Shown here one piece after another: positions 42,816-52,480 of a DNA stretch of 64,000 nt. Positions within the stretch are counted from its first letter, which is position 1, and each line of letters begins with the position of its first letter. The translations under genes and the position numbers were made by a program. The notes under the pieces were generated by a model. The model had not been told where the DNA came from. It ran no database searches and saw only the letters and a program-made list of their open reading frames with translations. Source of the stretch: JACRAV01 sp964571235 (GTDB taxonomy: Bacteria; Zixibacteria; MSB-5A5; GN15; FEB-12); NCBI GenBank assembly GCA_964571235.1, contig CAZNAI010000003.1, positions 434,001 through 498,000 of the forward strand, written 5' to 3'.

Positions 42816-43613
42816 ATGCAGACGAGAATTGTAGCGGCAATCGCGCTGATGACTTTAGGATTGTTTGGCGCGACATCTCAAATCGAGGCTCAGCAGGTTA
42901 TGCACAAGATGGAGGGGGAAGGATTCTTCATGATTCAGGAAACCGGGGCATTGGTTGTACAAAACAAAGATACCCTGAAAGTCGATTTGCTCCCGCCGCC
43001 CGAAGCGATGGCTAAAGGGTACGCCAAGGTCGATCTGAAAGTGGGCGATTTGATTTTGTTGGTGAACGGAAAGAAAGTAACCACCGCCGGCCAGCTCGAA
43101 GAAATATTCAAAAGCATCAAAGCAGGAGAAGAAGTCTCGCTGGGAATCAAACGCGACGGCGGCCTGCGGTTGGTGAAATTTGTCCGCGCCGACGAAAGCA
43201 AATTGCCCAAGCGCCAGATGATGATGATGAAACAGGGCGACGGTGGCGGTGAGGGCGAAGATCAGGTGCAAGTGCAAACAATCAACGGCATGAAAGAATA
43301 TACCGGCAAAGGCGCACGAATTTTGCCGTCATCGGGGTTGATCATCGCCATCAAGGAAAGTGGCGTGGGTGTGATCGGTGTAATGCCAATGGCGAAAGAA
43401 AAGATTGCCGGTGGCGAGGTCAAAGAGGGCGACATGATTGTCGCGGTCAACGGCAAGACACTGGCTAATACCGACGAACTGGTGGATATGGTTGATGGAG
43501 CGGCCGACGGCGCCAAGCTGGAACTAAAGATCAAGCGAGGCGGCGAGATGTTTACAGTTACCATTACCAAGACCAAAGACATGGGCCAGAGAATTATCAG
43601 GCAGTCAAACTAA
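42816..43613 (+). CDS. Periplasmic double-PDZ protein
   Basis: 265 aa, AAAGGAG upstream and a signal peptide (MQTRIVAAIALMTLGLFGATSQIEA). Two PDZ-type modules are visible. In the first (~45-120) KVGDLILLVNGKKVTTAGQLEEIF is characteristic; in the second (~165-260) KEGDMIVAVNGKTLANTDELVDMV. No protease triad is present, so it is a stand-alone binding protein, not a DegP. It is the first gene of a probable five-gene operon with an ABC exporter, facing the two-component genes. It may sense or carry exported C-termini for the system; that is inference. Confidence 0.8.
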   Translation: MQTRIVAAIALMTLGLFGATSQIEAQQVMHKMEGEGFFMIQETGALVVQNKDTLKVDLLPPPEAMAKGYAKVDLKVGDLILLVNGKKVTTAGQLEEIFKSIKAGEEVSLGIKRDGGLRLVKFVRADESKLPKRQMMMMKQGDGGGEGEDQVQVQTINGMKEYTGKGARILPSSGLIIAIKESGVGVIGVMPMAKEKIAGGEVKEGDMIVAVNGKTLANTDELVDMVDGAADGAKLELKIKRGGEMFTVTITKTKDMGQRIIRQSN

Positions 43614-43616
43614 CGT

Positions 43617-45122
43617 ATGAACCGGCTGACCAGAAATATATCGATCTGTCTTGTCGCACTCGCGGCGATGGCAATCACACCGAGTGCGATAGCGCAGTCG
43701 CCCAATTTTAACCAGCGCGACGATACCTATCGCGTGCTCGGACTGAAGCGGGCCAAGGAAGCGTACGAAGTCGCCAGGGCCGAATACGACCGTCAAAGGG
43801 ACATGTTCGCCAAACAGCTCATTTCGTCGGTCGAACTTGACCGGGCACGCAATCTGTTTGCCGATGCCGAGGTCAACTACCAGCAGTCGCTCTTGGCGGT
43901 TATTTTCGAGCAACAGTATGTTTCGGTCAGCTCGGCGGTGAAGTATTACGACAGCAAGGGTCAGCGCCGGGTGCGTTTGACCCTTGCCAATATGTCCAGC
44001 GGATCGGCCGAGGCGCAGAAGTTGATGAATTTGGACGATCCGATTTTTCGCTCGCTCCAGCCGGATATCATCAACAATGTCTATGTGTCCCTGCTCAACG
44101 ACGCTCAGGCGATCATCGGCCAGCCGTATGAACAAAAGCTCAATTCGCTTCAGTTCGGTGACCCGCAGACAATTGACTTTGCAATCCTCGAAGATCTTGA
44201 TGCCGTCACCGTGTCGATCATCTACGGTTCCGGTTCTCAGCGAACGCTCAAGATTTATCTGCAGAAAGATGCGCGGGTCAACAAGGTAGCGGTCCATTCG
44301 GAACAGTTTTCGCAGGAACTTGAACTTGGCAAATCGGCCACATTCGATCTGAATCTCGAACTGTATAGCGGATCGGCCAATACGTTCGGGCTTGAAGTGA
44401 TGGGATTGCCGGCAGAGATCAGCCGGTTTTTCCGTGATGGCGCCAGTCAGGCGCGTCTAAGTCAGGTGCGGTTTAGCGAGGCGACCCGGAGCAAGAAAGC
44501 GTCGCTTGAAATTTCGCTACCGGACCGCCCGACCGGCGGCGTAGTGATCGACAAGCCAATTTCGTTCTTTGTGGTGGTAGCGCCGTCGGAGAAGCTGGAA
44601 CAAATTCGCGCGGCGGGGGACAAGCAATGGACCTCCGAAGAGCTTGAAAAACTTGATATAGGGTATGCGCATCTTGATCTGCTCCCGCGCGGCAAAGGAC
44701 GCCTGTTGGTCAAAGCGACGCAATTGTATTACGCCATCGAGTCGGACGCCAGCGCGACCGTGCCGCTTGAGCTGGTCAACGAGGGGAGTGACCGGCTTAC
44801 GAATGTCGCATTGCAACTCGATCTGCCGCTTAACTGGACAAAGCTGATCGATCCGACAACGGTCGCAGACATTGCAGTTGGCGCCGACGCGACGGTCAAA
44901 CTGACAATCACCCCGCCGGAAAATATTGCGCCCGGCAAGTACGATGTCCGGGTGCGCAGTTCGGCGATGTCGAACGGCCAGCCGGTAATCGGCGAGGACA
45001 AGACTGTCACCATCGAGATACTTCCGGGAAGTAATATCATCGGCACGATTTTGCTGGTGCTGGTGATTGTCGGTTTGGTGGCGGGACTGGTGGTATTCGG
45101 CATACGGCTCTCGCGCAAATAG
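43617..45122 (+). CDS. NEW3-domain membrane-anchored protein (COG1470-like)
   Basis: 501 aa, starting 3 nt after the PDZ gene. Signal peptide (~1-27), then a coiled-coil segment (RAKEAYEVARAEYDRQRDMF). Next come beta-sandwich regions including an alpha-galactosidase-NEW3-type domain in the last third (VPLELVNEGSDRLTNVALQLDLPLNWT, GADATVKLTITPPENIAPGKYDVRV). A single C-terminal TM helix (IIGTILLVLVIVGLVAGLVVFGI) is followed by LSRK. Such proteins are commonly found directly before an ABC-2 exporter, as here, and probably act as its periplasmic accessory. The N-terminal coiled coil is less common. Confidence 0.75.
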   Translation: MNRLTRNISICLVALAAMAITPSAIAQSPNFNQRDDTYRVLGLKRAKEAYEVARAEYDRQRDMFAKQLISSVELDRARNLFADAEVNYQQSLLAVIFEQQYVSVSSAVKYYDSKGQRRVRLTLANMSSGSAEAQKLMNLDDPIFRSLQPDIINNVYVSLLNDAQAIIGQPYEQKLNSLQFGDPQTIDFAILEDLDAVTVSIIYGSGSQRTLKIYLQKDARVNKVAVHSEQFSQELELGKSATFDLNLELYSGSANTFGLEVMGLPAEISRFFRDGASQARLSQVRFSEATRSKKASLEISLPDRPTGGVVIDKPISFFVVVAPSEKLEQIRAAGDKQWTSEELEKLDIGYAHLDLLPRGKGRLLVKATQLYYAIESDASATVPLELVNEGSDRLTNVALQLDLPLNWTKLIDPTTVADIAVGADATVKLTITPPENIAPGKYDVRVRSSAMSNGQPVIGEDKTVTIEILPGSNIIGTILLVLVIVGLVAGLVVFGIRLSRK

Positions 45123-45160
45123 TGTGTTGATAAACGACCTAAACAGATATCGAGGTACAG

Positions 45161-45910
45161 ATGGCACAGACACCATATCTTGAAGCGGCGAATTTGACCA
45201 AGCGGTACGAGGACGGCGTGCTCGCGCTTGACCATGTCTCGTTCACCGTGCACCCGGGACAAATCTACGCGATGCTCGGCGCCAACGGCGCCGGAAAGAC
45301 CACGACGATCAACATCTTTCTTAACCTAATCGAGCCGACTGAAGGGGAAGCGCGAGTTGCGGGAATTGTGACACATCGCGAGCCGCTGGAAGCCAAGGCG
45401 CACGTTGCGTATGTGTCGGAAAATGTCATGCTGTATGGCAATTTCACGGCATTGCAAAATCTTGAGTTCTTTGCACGATTGGGGGGCAAACGGAACTATA
45501 GCCGCGATGACTTACGCGATATCTTAGTACGAGTCGGATTGCCGAGCGATGTTCACCACAAGAAGGTGCGCGGCTTTTCCAAAGGGATGCGTCAGAAATG
45601 TGGCATTGCGATTGCCATCTTAAAAGACGCGCCGGCCATCTTGCTTGACGAACCGACCTCGGGACTCGATCCGAAAGCGGGTTGGGAATTCAGCCGGCTA
45701 CTTGAATCGTTGCGGTCGGAAGGGAAGGCGATCCTGATGTCGACGCACGATATTTTTCGCGCCAAGGAGATTGCCGACACGATCGCAATAATGAAAGAAG
45801 GGCGGTTGGTGATGGAACAGCCGGCGAAAGAACTGGCTCATCTCGATCTGGAAAAATTGTATATGGAACATATGGCCGGCCACGACTCCCCGGCAGTTGC
45901 GGAGGTCTGA
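45161..45910 (+). CDS. ABC transporter ATP-binding protein
   Basis: 249 aa, usual size for one ABC domain, with GAGGTACAG before the ATG. Walker A GANGAGKTT (40-48), signature RGFSKGMRQK (~137-146) and Walker B LLDEPTSGLDP (161-171) are all intact. The signature FSKGMRQK is the form found in ABC-2/CcmA-type exporters. The stop overlaps the next start by one base (TGATG). It powers the two permeases that follow. Confidence 0.95.
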   Translation: MAQTPYLEAANLTKRYEDGVLALDHVSFTVHPGQIYAMLGANGAGKTTTINIFLNLIEPTEGEARVAGIVTHREPLEAKAHVAYVSENVMLYGNFTALQNLEFFARLGGKRNYSRDDLRDILVRVGLPSDVHHKKVRGFSKGMRQKCGIAIAILKDAPAILLDEPTSGLDPKAGWEFSRLLESLRSEGKAILMSTHDIFRAKEIADTIAIMKEGRLVMEQPAKELAHLDLEKLYMEHMAGHDSPAVAEV

Positions 45911-47328
45911 TGCTTGCAACGTTGATTGAAAAGGAAATCCGCGATCTCTTGGGGTCGACCAAATTTGTCATTTCGTTTTCGGTGTGCGCGGTACTGTTGG
46001 TTCTGTCGTTTTTCACCGGCGCACAGAACTTTAAGGCGGCCCAGCGGCAATACGAGGCGGCCAAGGCGGAAAATCTGCGGCAACTGGACGGTCTCACCGA
46101 TTGGCTGATGCTAAGACAGAACCGAATCTTCTTACCGCCGGAACCAGTGGCGGCGATTGTAACGGGAATATCTAATGATGTCGGGCGCACGGTTGAAGTA
46201 ACCGGACGCGGAGAGTTGACCACGCAGGACAGTCGCTTCGAGGGCGAACCGCTCTTTGCCGTGTTCCGGTTTCTCGATCTTGAGTTTGTCTTCGGGGTTG
46301 TCCTGTCGCTGTTGGCGATTTTACTGGGATATGACGCGATCTGCGGCGAGAAGGAACGAGGCACACTCCGCCTTGTCTTTTCCAATGCCGTTCCCCGCGC
46401 GACATATTTGATCGGGAAATTGGTTGGTTCCATTGCGGCACTCGTGCCCGCGCTAATTATTCCGGTATTGGTGGGTTGTCTGCTACTCATCGCGATGGGC
46501 ATCCCGATGGACAGCGGCAGTTGGTTGCGACTTGCGTTGGCGATTGGCACCGGGCTTTTGTATTTCGTCGTCATACTGACGCTTTCAATCATGGTATCGT
46601 CGATGACCCACCGGTCTTCCAGTTCGTTTCTCACTATGCTGGTCATATGGGTGATGGCTGTCTTTGTGGTGCCGCGAGCGGCGGTATTATTGGCCGGCAG
46701 AGCTGTTGATGTGCCGTCAGTGGATGAACTCTCGGCCAAAAAGCAGGCGTTCGGCGGGCAGATGTTTGCGGCGAACCGTCAGGCGCTCTCATCCTGGTCT
46801 CCCCAGAGTAACGGGGGGGATATGGACGCCATGATGAAGCAATTTCAGGATATGATGGAAAAACAGGCGGACGAACGCGACCAAAAAATGCAGGCATTCA
46901 GCGGACAACTCAATGAAGATCGCGCCAATCGCCAGCGAGTTCAACAGCGCTGGGCTTTTGCCGCGGCACGGCTCTCGCCGATGGCATCGTTTTCACTCTC
47001 AATTACATCGCTGGCCGGAACTGATCTCCGTCTGAGCGACCGGTTTGCCGACGAGGCAAAGGCGTATCAGGATGACTACGCCAAATTTATCAAGGCGAAG
47101 ACCGGCATGGTCCCGGGGCGCGGTATGATCATCATGCGGGTAAACGAGGAGTCCGGCGAAAAGCCCAAGCCGGTCGACCCGAAGGAACTCCCCGAGTATC
47201 AGCACCGGACGATCGACACGCAGTCGTCGGTGGCCGCCGCCGTGCCGGGTATCGGCCTGTTGTTCCTGTGGGGACTGGGCGCTTTTGCCGCGACCTTCTG
47301 GTCGTTTCTGCGATATGATTTGAGATAA
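45910..47328 (+). CDS. ABC-2-type permease 1
   Basis: 472 aa, overlapping the ATPase stop by one base. One TM helix near the N-terminus (FVISFSVCAVLLVLSFFTG), an extracytoplasmic stretch of ~120 residues, and a block of about five TM helices at ~135-275. A second large extracytoplasmic helical region (~280-440, Gln/Lys-rich MMKQFQDMMEKQADERDQK) and a final TM helix follow. The pattern matches NosY/COG1277-type ABC-2 permeases. It is a paralogue of the next gene, so the exporter is likely a heterodimer. Confidence 0.88.
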   Translation: MLATLIEKEIRDLLGSTKFVISFSVCAVLLVLSFFTGAQNFKAAQRQYEAAKAENLRQLDGLTDWLMLRQNRIFLPPEPVAAIVTGISNDVGRTVEVTGRGELTTQDSRFEGEPLFAVFRFLDLEFVFGVVLSLLAILLGYDAICGEKERGTLRLVFSNAVPRATYLIGKLVGSIAALVPALIIPVLVGCLLLIAMGIPMDSGSWLRLALAIGTGLLYFVVILTLSIMVSSMTHRSSSSFLTMLVIWVMAVFVVPRAAVLLAGRAVDVPSVDELSAKKQAFGGQMFAANRQALSSWSPQSNGGDMDAMMKQFQDMMEKQADERDQKMQAFSGQLNEDRANRQRVQQRWAFAAARLSPMASFSLSITSLAGTDLRLSDRFADEAKAYQDDYAKFIKAKTGMVPGRGMIIMRVNEESGEKPKPVDPKELPEYQHRTIDTQSSVAAAVPGIGLLFLWGLGAFAATFWSFLRYDLR

Positions 47329-47340
47329 ACGAGGTGACCG

Positions 47341-48774
47341 ATGTTTGGAGTACTTGTACAAAAAGAATTGAAAGCGATTTTGCTCAGCCCCCGCTTTGTG
47401 GGGACATTTTTGGTTGGCGCCGTGCTCATTTTGTTGTCTGTCTTTGTCGGCATACAGGAGTATCGGGCGGCAGTCGATCATGCGCGAACATCACAGCAAC
47501 TTTCCGACCAGCGTCTGCGCGAGTCGACCTCCTGGATGGGAGCCTCGACCCGGGCTTATCGTAGTCCCGACCCGATGATGATTTTTGTGTCGGGGCTGGC
47601 TTTCGATGTCGGCCGGTGGTCGGAGATCAGCACGCGCAGTGGTGTGCGGCTTCGCCACTCGCTCTATTCGGATGAGCCGATTTTTGCGGTGTTTAGGTTT
47701 GTTGATTTCACACTAATAGTGGTTGTGGTGATGTCGCTCTTTGCGCTACTGTTCACCTACGACGCAATCTCCGGTGAGCGGGAAAATGGCACATTGAAGC
47801 TGGTCTTCTCCCACCCGGTGCAACGGGCCAAATATGTTTTGGCAAAAGCAACCGGCGCCTGGCTGGGACTTGTAGCGGCATTGGCGATTCCGACAACTTT
47901 GGCTCTGCTCCTCATAGCAGTGTACAATGTGCCGTTTGCGCCGGTTGACTGGCTACGACTCCTGTTACTGCTTGGCTTTGCCGTACTGTTTTGCGGATGC
48001 TTTGTCGTCATCGGCCTGCTCATTTCGTCACTCACACGAAATTCGTCATTGTCGTTTCTGGTGGGGTTGATGGTCTGGGTGGGATTGACGCTAATTATTC
48101 CGCGTTTAGGTGTCGCGGCGGCCGGACAGATGACCGCCGTGCCGACAGTGGCGGAATTACAAGGTCATCGTGAGTCATTCGCCCGCGATAAATGGGATAA
48201 GTTCACACAAGAGGGGATATCGCGCTGGAACGGAAACACTGATTCGCTGGGCGAAGAGGCGCTCTTGGCCCGAATTCAATACGAAGATTCGCTGAGGCGG
48301 CAGGTGGAAAAAGATATCAGCGACTATGAGTCACAGATCTATGCTGATCTTCGTCGTAAGAGTGAGCGACGCGAGCGGCTTGCCCTGACGCTCGCCCGAG
48401 TCTCGCCGGTGTCGGCTTTTCAACTGGGAGCGATGTCGCTGGCGGGAACTGATCTGGCGATGAAATCGCGCTTTGAAGATGCGATGGACTCGTATCGCGG
48501 GCAGTTTGCTTCGTTTGTTGATCAGCAACAGGCGGCCAATCCGGGAGCGGGCAGTATCCGCATCGAGATGGATTCGGAGAAGGGGATGAAGATCGACAAT
48601 CCGCGCGACGCCGGCGCACTGGATGTAGGCAGTATTCCCAAGTACGCACCGCTGTCGTATTCGGTCAGCGTGGCGGGAGGATCGCTGGCGGTTGACTTTA
48701 CGGTACTTGCGCTGACTCTGCTCGGATGTCTCATGGGATCGGTGGTTGCGTTCAATCGATACGATGTGCGATAG
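47341..48774 (+). CDS. ABC-2-type permease 2
   Basis: 477 aa, 12 nt after permease 1 with GAGGTGACCG before the ATG. It has the same architecture as its neighbour: N-terminal TM (VGTFLVGAVLILLSVFVGI), VFRFVDFTLIVVVVMSLFALLFTYDAISGERENGT-type core shared with permease 1, and a C-terminal TM (FTVLALTLLGCLMGSVV). Last gene of the operon; a strong hairpin follows. The exported substrate is unknown. Together with the PDZ and NEW3 proteins the system looks designed for an envelope component. Confidence 0.88.
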   Translation: MFGVLVQKELKAILLSPRFVGTFLVGAVLILLSVFVGIQEYRAAVDHARTSQQLSDQRLRESTSWMGASTRAYRSPDPMMIFVSGLAFDVGRWSEISTRSGVRLRHSLYSDEPIFAVFRFVDFTLIVVVVMSLFALLFTYDAISGERENGTLKLVFSHPVQRAKYVLAKATGAWLGLVAALAIPTTLALLLIAVYNVPFAPVDWLRLLLLLGFAVLFCGCFVVIGLLISSLTRNSSLSFLVGLMVWVGLTLIIPRLGVAAAGQMTAVPTVAELQGHRESFARDKWDKFTQEGISRWNGNTDSLGEEALLARIQYEDSLRRQVEKDISDYESQIYADLRRKSERRERLALTLARVSPVSAFQLGAMSLAGTDLAMKSRFEDAMDSYRGQFASFVDQQQAANPGAGSIRIEMDSEKGMKIDNPRDAGALDVGSIPKYAPLSYSVSVAGGSLAVDFTVLALTLLGCLMGSVVAFNRYDVR

Positions 48775-48805
48775 ATATATTCGAGAACATGCGAGAACAA
48801 AAACT

Positions 48806-48837
48806 GCGGCCGGTAGCACTTTGGTGCCACCGGCCGC
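48806..48837. terminator. Bidirectional terminator hairpin
   Basis: GCGGCCGGT (48806-48814) pairs with ACCGGCCGC (48829-48837), with a further GCAC/GTGC inside. On the minus strand it is followed by AGTTTTTG. It separates the convergent genes ending at 48774 and 48864. Confidence 0.85.
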
Positions 48838-48863
48838 TATCGTTAACAGGATGTAATCGTTTC

Positions 48864-49556
48864 TTATCTGATCTTTGTGGCGTCACGCGGAGCGGGTGTT
48901 GCCATGAGGTTCAGCGGAAGGGTTGTCGACGAACTCACTCCAGCGGGTTGTCCCGAAACTGCCGCAGGCGGATCACCCATTGTCCAATTGGCCGGATTGG
49001 TTGGATCGCCGCTCTTGTACGTCATCCGCCAATAGACTTCAAGCGGATAGTACCCCGACCAGTCGGCTGTCCAGTAGTCGACATAGGCGGCGACGTCCCA
49101 GACTTTGGCCGAGGATTGGGTTACCTCCATTTGCAGAGGAGAAAGATACAGCACCCAGCCGTCGGACATGCCGAAATTATCGTACGCAAACTGGAACACC
49201 TGGGGATCGGTAAGCGCTTGCATGGCCGCGACAGCGGTAGTGGCAGTCGGCGCGAAGTTGGTGACTGTTACCGTGACGGTGTCGTAGTGATTGACAATCT
49301 TGGTGACCGTGTCGTGTACGACGATGTTGACATGCACAGTATCGGTACGGTGAACGGTATCGATATCGTGGATGATCATCGTGTCGATTCCTGAAACGGT
49401 GTCGATCAGGTAGACGGTGTCACCGGGCAGTTCGATGTACTTGGTGTCGTGGACGATTTCTGTCGAGGTGACTGTCCGTTCCTTGTCACAACCAGTCACT
49501 CCGGTGACAAGCGCGAGAACCGCCAGCGTTCCGGCAAATCCCATAAGTCTTCTCAT
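48864..49556 (-). CDS. Lipoprotein with DTV-repeat stalk
   Basis: 230 aa. Signal peptide with lipobox (LVTGVTGC, Cys23). Residues ~28-100 consist of short repeats built on (I/H)DTV/DTM spaced about 7-10 residues apart (YLIDTV, GIDTMIIHDIDTVHRTDTV, VVHDTV, HYDTVTVTV). They alternate polar and beta-branched residues, as in a beta-rich stalk or solenoid. The C-terminal ~120 residues form a compact aromatic-rich domain (YDNFGMSDGWVLYL, DYWTADWSGYYPLEVYW). No family recognised. The ATG has GAGGAGAATTGTAGT upstream. It is a likely surface- or periplasm-facing anchored protein. Confidence 0.75.
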   Translation of the reverse strand: MRRLMGFAGTLAVLALVTGVTGCDKERTVTSTEIVHDTKYIELPGDTVYLIDTVSGIDTMIIHDIDTVHRTDTVHVNIVVHDTVTKIVNHYDTVTVTVTNFAPTATTAVAAMQALTDPQVFQFAYDNFGMSDGWVLYLSPLQMEVTQSSAKVWDVAAYVDYWTADWSGYYPLEVYWRMTYKSGDPTNPANWTMGDPPAAVSGQPAGVSSSTTLPLNLMATPAPRDATKIR

Positions 49557-49816
49557 ACTACAATTCTCCTCTGGGCAAGCCTTCTATTTGAGGAGGGGTA
49601 GTGCAAGAACCGGGCCAAGTAGCTGGAGGATATGATAGTGCCAGTAGGACACCATCGGTCAACAGTTTGCGGATAATCAAGCACGAAGGATGGTAGTCAC
49701 ACGTACGCACAAGATCGCAACGTGGTGCGACCGCTGGATGTGCAAGAACTGAACAGTAAATAGTCCGGGCCCACAGGAGGCAGGCCGAAAAAAAAGGACG
49801 CGAGAGATTTGCCCGG
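49557..49816. other. Intergenic region
   Basis: 260 bp with no gene. Close to 49790 an A8 run (T8 on the minus strand) lies just past the gene at 49817, but no clear stem precedes it. Confidence 0.3.
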
Positions 49817-50755
49817 CTATTGTTTGGGAGTTAGCGTATATCGAATGGTGAGGATGCCGGGTACATCACCCTGATAACCGGGATAATGTGCTCTTAAATT
49901 GTGCTCGCCGACTATCTTGCCGGTCGCAGGATCAATGTTGCCCTCAAGATACAAATTCATTCCGACCAGCGCGGTAGAGTCGTCAACGCGAAAATCATGA
50001 TTGAAAATTTCGAGACTCGTGTAGTTGAAAGTGGTCGTATCGTGAGGCGGTTCACCCTTTGATTCGGAGTGGGTGTCTACTGTGATTTGCACCGACGATG
50101 AGGAATCATCCATGTAACTATAACCAAGCATCAGAAGATATTTCTTGGAAGAGGCGTCCATTTCCATCATAATCTGGTCGCTATTGCGCACTTTTCCTGA
50201 GCCGGCCCCGTGCGTTTTGGTGGTCTGATCGTACTGAGTGCCCATTTCCGTTACGAGATCTTTGCAGATATCGACAATCGTATAATCCAGCGTACACATC
50301 CCCTTGGTCGCCTCAATATAGGCCAACCCGGCGGCTTGCTGTTGTTCATCGGTGGCGTCGTCCGCTACTTCTATTCCGGCGTTCATCCATGTGGCAGTGT
50401 GTTCAGTTTTGGCCAGCAAGTCCATAGTGTATTTCTGGGACTCGGCAAGTGTCATTTTCTGGGCGCTCATGGTCATAGCCGATCTCACCTGTGAAATGCT
50501 TGGCCCGCCGGTTCGCATATTCAGCGGAAGCGACTTAGTGAAGTGGCGTTCCAGCGAAGTTGTGTAGGAACACGAGCCTCCGGTCATGGCGGGGGTGTAT
50601 GTCCCCTGCGCTGTCGCCTTGAAAATAATCTCGTACTGGAGCTCATAGCCCTCGGCGTTGAAGAGCGTTTGTATATCGCTTGCAAATGACACAAGCGGCA
50701 TGAAAAGAACAACGAGCGCACTGGCGGTGAAACTGCGGCGAACTGACTGTAGCAT
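49817..50755 (-). CDS. Secreted protein of unknown function
   Basis: 312 aa from the ATG at 50755, chosen for GGGAGGACAT directly upstream and the signal peptide it begins (MLQSVRRSFTASALVVLFMPLVSFA). The mature part is rich in Thr, Met and Ser with four Cys (CSY, MCTLDYTIVDICKD region), suggesting disulfides, and ends in beta strands (LRAHYPGY, GILTIRYTLTPKQ). No domain was recognised. It stands alone between the lipoprotein and the decarboxylase gene, all on the minus strand. Periplasmic or external. Confidence 0.7.
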   Translation of the reverse strand: MLQSVRRSFTASALVVLFMPLVSFASDIQTLFNAEGYELQYEIIFKATAQGTYTPAMTGGSCSYTTSLERHFTKSLPLNMRTGGPSISQVRSAMTMSAQKMTLAESQKYTMDLLAKTEHTATWMNAGIEVADDATDEQQQAAGLAYIEATKGMCTLDYTIVDICKDLVTEMGTQYDQTTKTHGAGSGKVRNSDQIMMEMDASSKKYLLMLGYSYMDDSSSSVQITVDTHSESKGEPPHDTTTFNYTSLEIFNHDFRVDDSTALVGMNLYLEGNIDPATGKIVGEHNLRAHYPGYQGDVPGILTIRYTLTPKQ

Positions 50756-50850
50756 ATGTCCTCCCATAATTGACTGATCCAATCTACTATTTGTCGAATG
50801 TCAGATCAAGCATTTGTAACGGGGTCAATGATCTCCGCCTTCTATTCAGT

Positions 50851-52368
50851 TCAATGATTCAGCGACGATCGCATGCCGATATCGGTTTGTCGCCCGATGC
50901 GACTTACCAAAGAGGGAAATTTGAGAATGTCGGCGCGGGTGGTGCGGAAATTCACGATACAGGCGCGCAAGGCAAATTTCCCGCTGATCATGGCCACCGA
51001 GACAAAGGCCTCGCCGGATCGCTCGATGCCGAGCATGATTTGCTCATTCAATTTGTTGAGGTACTCGGCGACCGGAGTTTCGTCGGCACGGGATTTTAGA
51101 TCAGCCGGCAGGTAACGGAACGTCGCGATGCTCAAGTGCTGAGTGAGGGTTTCGATTTCAGGTTCTTTGGACAGGCCTGAAAACATCTCCTGCGAGAGAG
51201 CGATGTCGTCGTCGATCATTTTCAGATACCCCGAGCGTCCAACCTGCTGAAGCGCCAGCCATACTTTGAGTGCGCGGAAACCGCGCGAGTTTTGCAGGCC
51301 GTAGTCGACGAAGTTAATGACTTCACGGTCGAAGTGGTAGTACGACGGGTGATACGAGAAGGCATCGGTCATCGCTTTGGGATCGCGCACCAGCGCACAG
51401 CCGATTTCGAGCGGCATGTAGAGCCACTTGTGGGGGTCGATCGCGACCGAGTCGGCTTCTGATAGTCCCGCGAGTTCTTTGGGTGCGAGACTGGCGTTTG
51501 CGGCAAAACCGCCGTAGGCGCCGTCGACATGAAACCAGAGATTTTCATCGCGGCAGATTTTGGCGATGTCGTACAGCGGGTCAACAGCGCCGGTACTAAC
51601 CGATCCAGCGGTGCCGACGACCAGAAATTGTTGATTGCCAGCTTTGCGATCGGTATCGATTGTCTTTCTCAGTATTGTCAAATCCATTTGCAAATTGTTG
51701 TCGACCGGAATCCAGCGGATCGTGTTGGTTCCCAGCCCAAACAGGTCGGCCGCCTTTTGTACCCAGGTGTGAGTTTCGGCAGAGCAGTATGTAATCATCT
51801 TGTGCGCACCGGTATCGCCCAGCCCATTCTTGCGAATATCCCATTTTGCCTTGGCGGCGCGGGCCGAAAGGAATCCCACAAAGTTGGCCATGTTGCCGCC
51901 GCTGACAAAGATTCCGCCGCAATTGGTTGGATACCCGATCAAATCGGCGATCCAGCGAATAGACTGCGATTCGATTTCGGCGGCGACCGGCGAGAGTTTC
52001 CAGGCGCCGCAATTTGGATTGACGGCGGCGGCGAGAAAATCGGCCAGCACACCAATGGGCGTCGCACCGGCAGTGATATACCCCCAGAACCCCGGATGGC
52101 CATTGTACAGCGAATGATCGATTAACGTGTGCGAGATATCATTGATGAGCTTGGCCGGATTGGCGCCGTTTTCGGGAAGACTGCGCGAGGAATTAATGAG
52201 CGTACGAATAGTGGGGGCGTCGGTTGACCGGGTAACAGGCCGGTCGGGCAGTGACTCCAATAGTTCTGCGATCTGATCGACCAGTTGATGGCCGATCTGT
52301 TTGAATTGATCGGCTGACATGTCTATAGGTGCGCTACGGACTGAGTCGGTATTGACAGGCGATTTCAT
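50851..52368 (-). CDS. PLP-dependent group II amino-acid decarboxylase
   Basis: 505 aa from the ATG at 52368 (GGAG upstream); the frame is open 13 codons further. Clear aromatic-amino-acid/glutamate-decarboxylase family: HPGFWGYITAGATPIGVLADFL, the ring-stacking His200 (AETHTW), Asp282 (FHVDGAYGG) binding the pyridine nitrogen, and the PLP lysine K314 in DPHKWLYMPLE. The enzyme removes the carboxyl group from an L-amino acid; the substrate (Tyr, Trp, DOPA or other) cannot be decided from sequence. Length is normal for the family. Cytosolic. It lies 112 nt downstream of another PLP enzyme gene. Confidence 0.93.
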   Translation of the reverse strand: MKSPVNTDSVRSAPIDMSADQFKQIGHQLVDQIAELLESLPDRPVTRSTDAPTIRTLINSSRSLPENGANPAKLINDISHTLIDHSLYNGHPGFWGYITAGATPIGVLADFLAAAVNPNCGAWKLSPVAAEIESQSIRWIADLIGYPTNCGGIFVSGGNMANFVGFLSARAAKAKWDIRKNGLGDTGAHKMITYCSAETHTWVQKAADLFGLGTNTIRWIPVDNNLQMDLTILRKTIDTDRKAGNQQFLVVGTAGSVSTGAVDPLYDIAKICRDENLWFHVDGAYGGFAANASLAPKELAGLSEADSVAIDPHKWLYMPLEIGCALVRDPKAMTDAFSYHPSYYHFDREVINFVDYGLQNSRGFRALKVWLALQQVGRSGYLKMIDDDIALSQEMFSGLSKEPEIETLTQHLSIATFRYLPADLKSRADETPVAEYLNKLNEQIMLGIERSGEAFVSVAMISGKFALRACIVNFRTTRADILKFPSLVSRIGRQTDIGMRSSLNH

Positions 52369-52480
52369 GGTCGGGTCTCCAAAGTGTAGGTGCCATTTTC
52401 CGGACATCGACTGAAAATATACAATTTTGGTCGATATTGACCAAGTGAGAAGGCACGTATTCTGATTCAGCCACGCAAGT

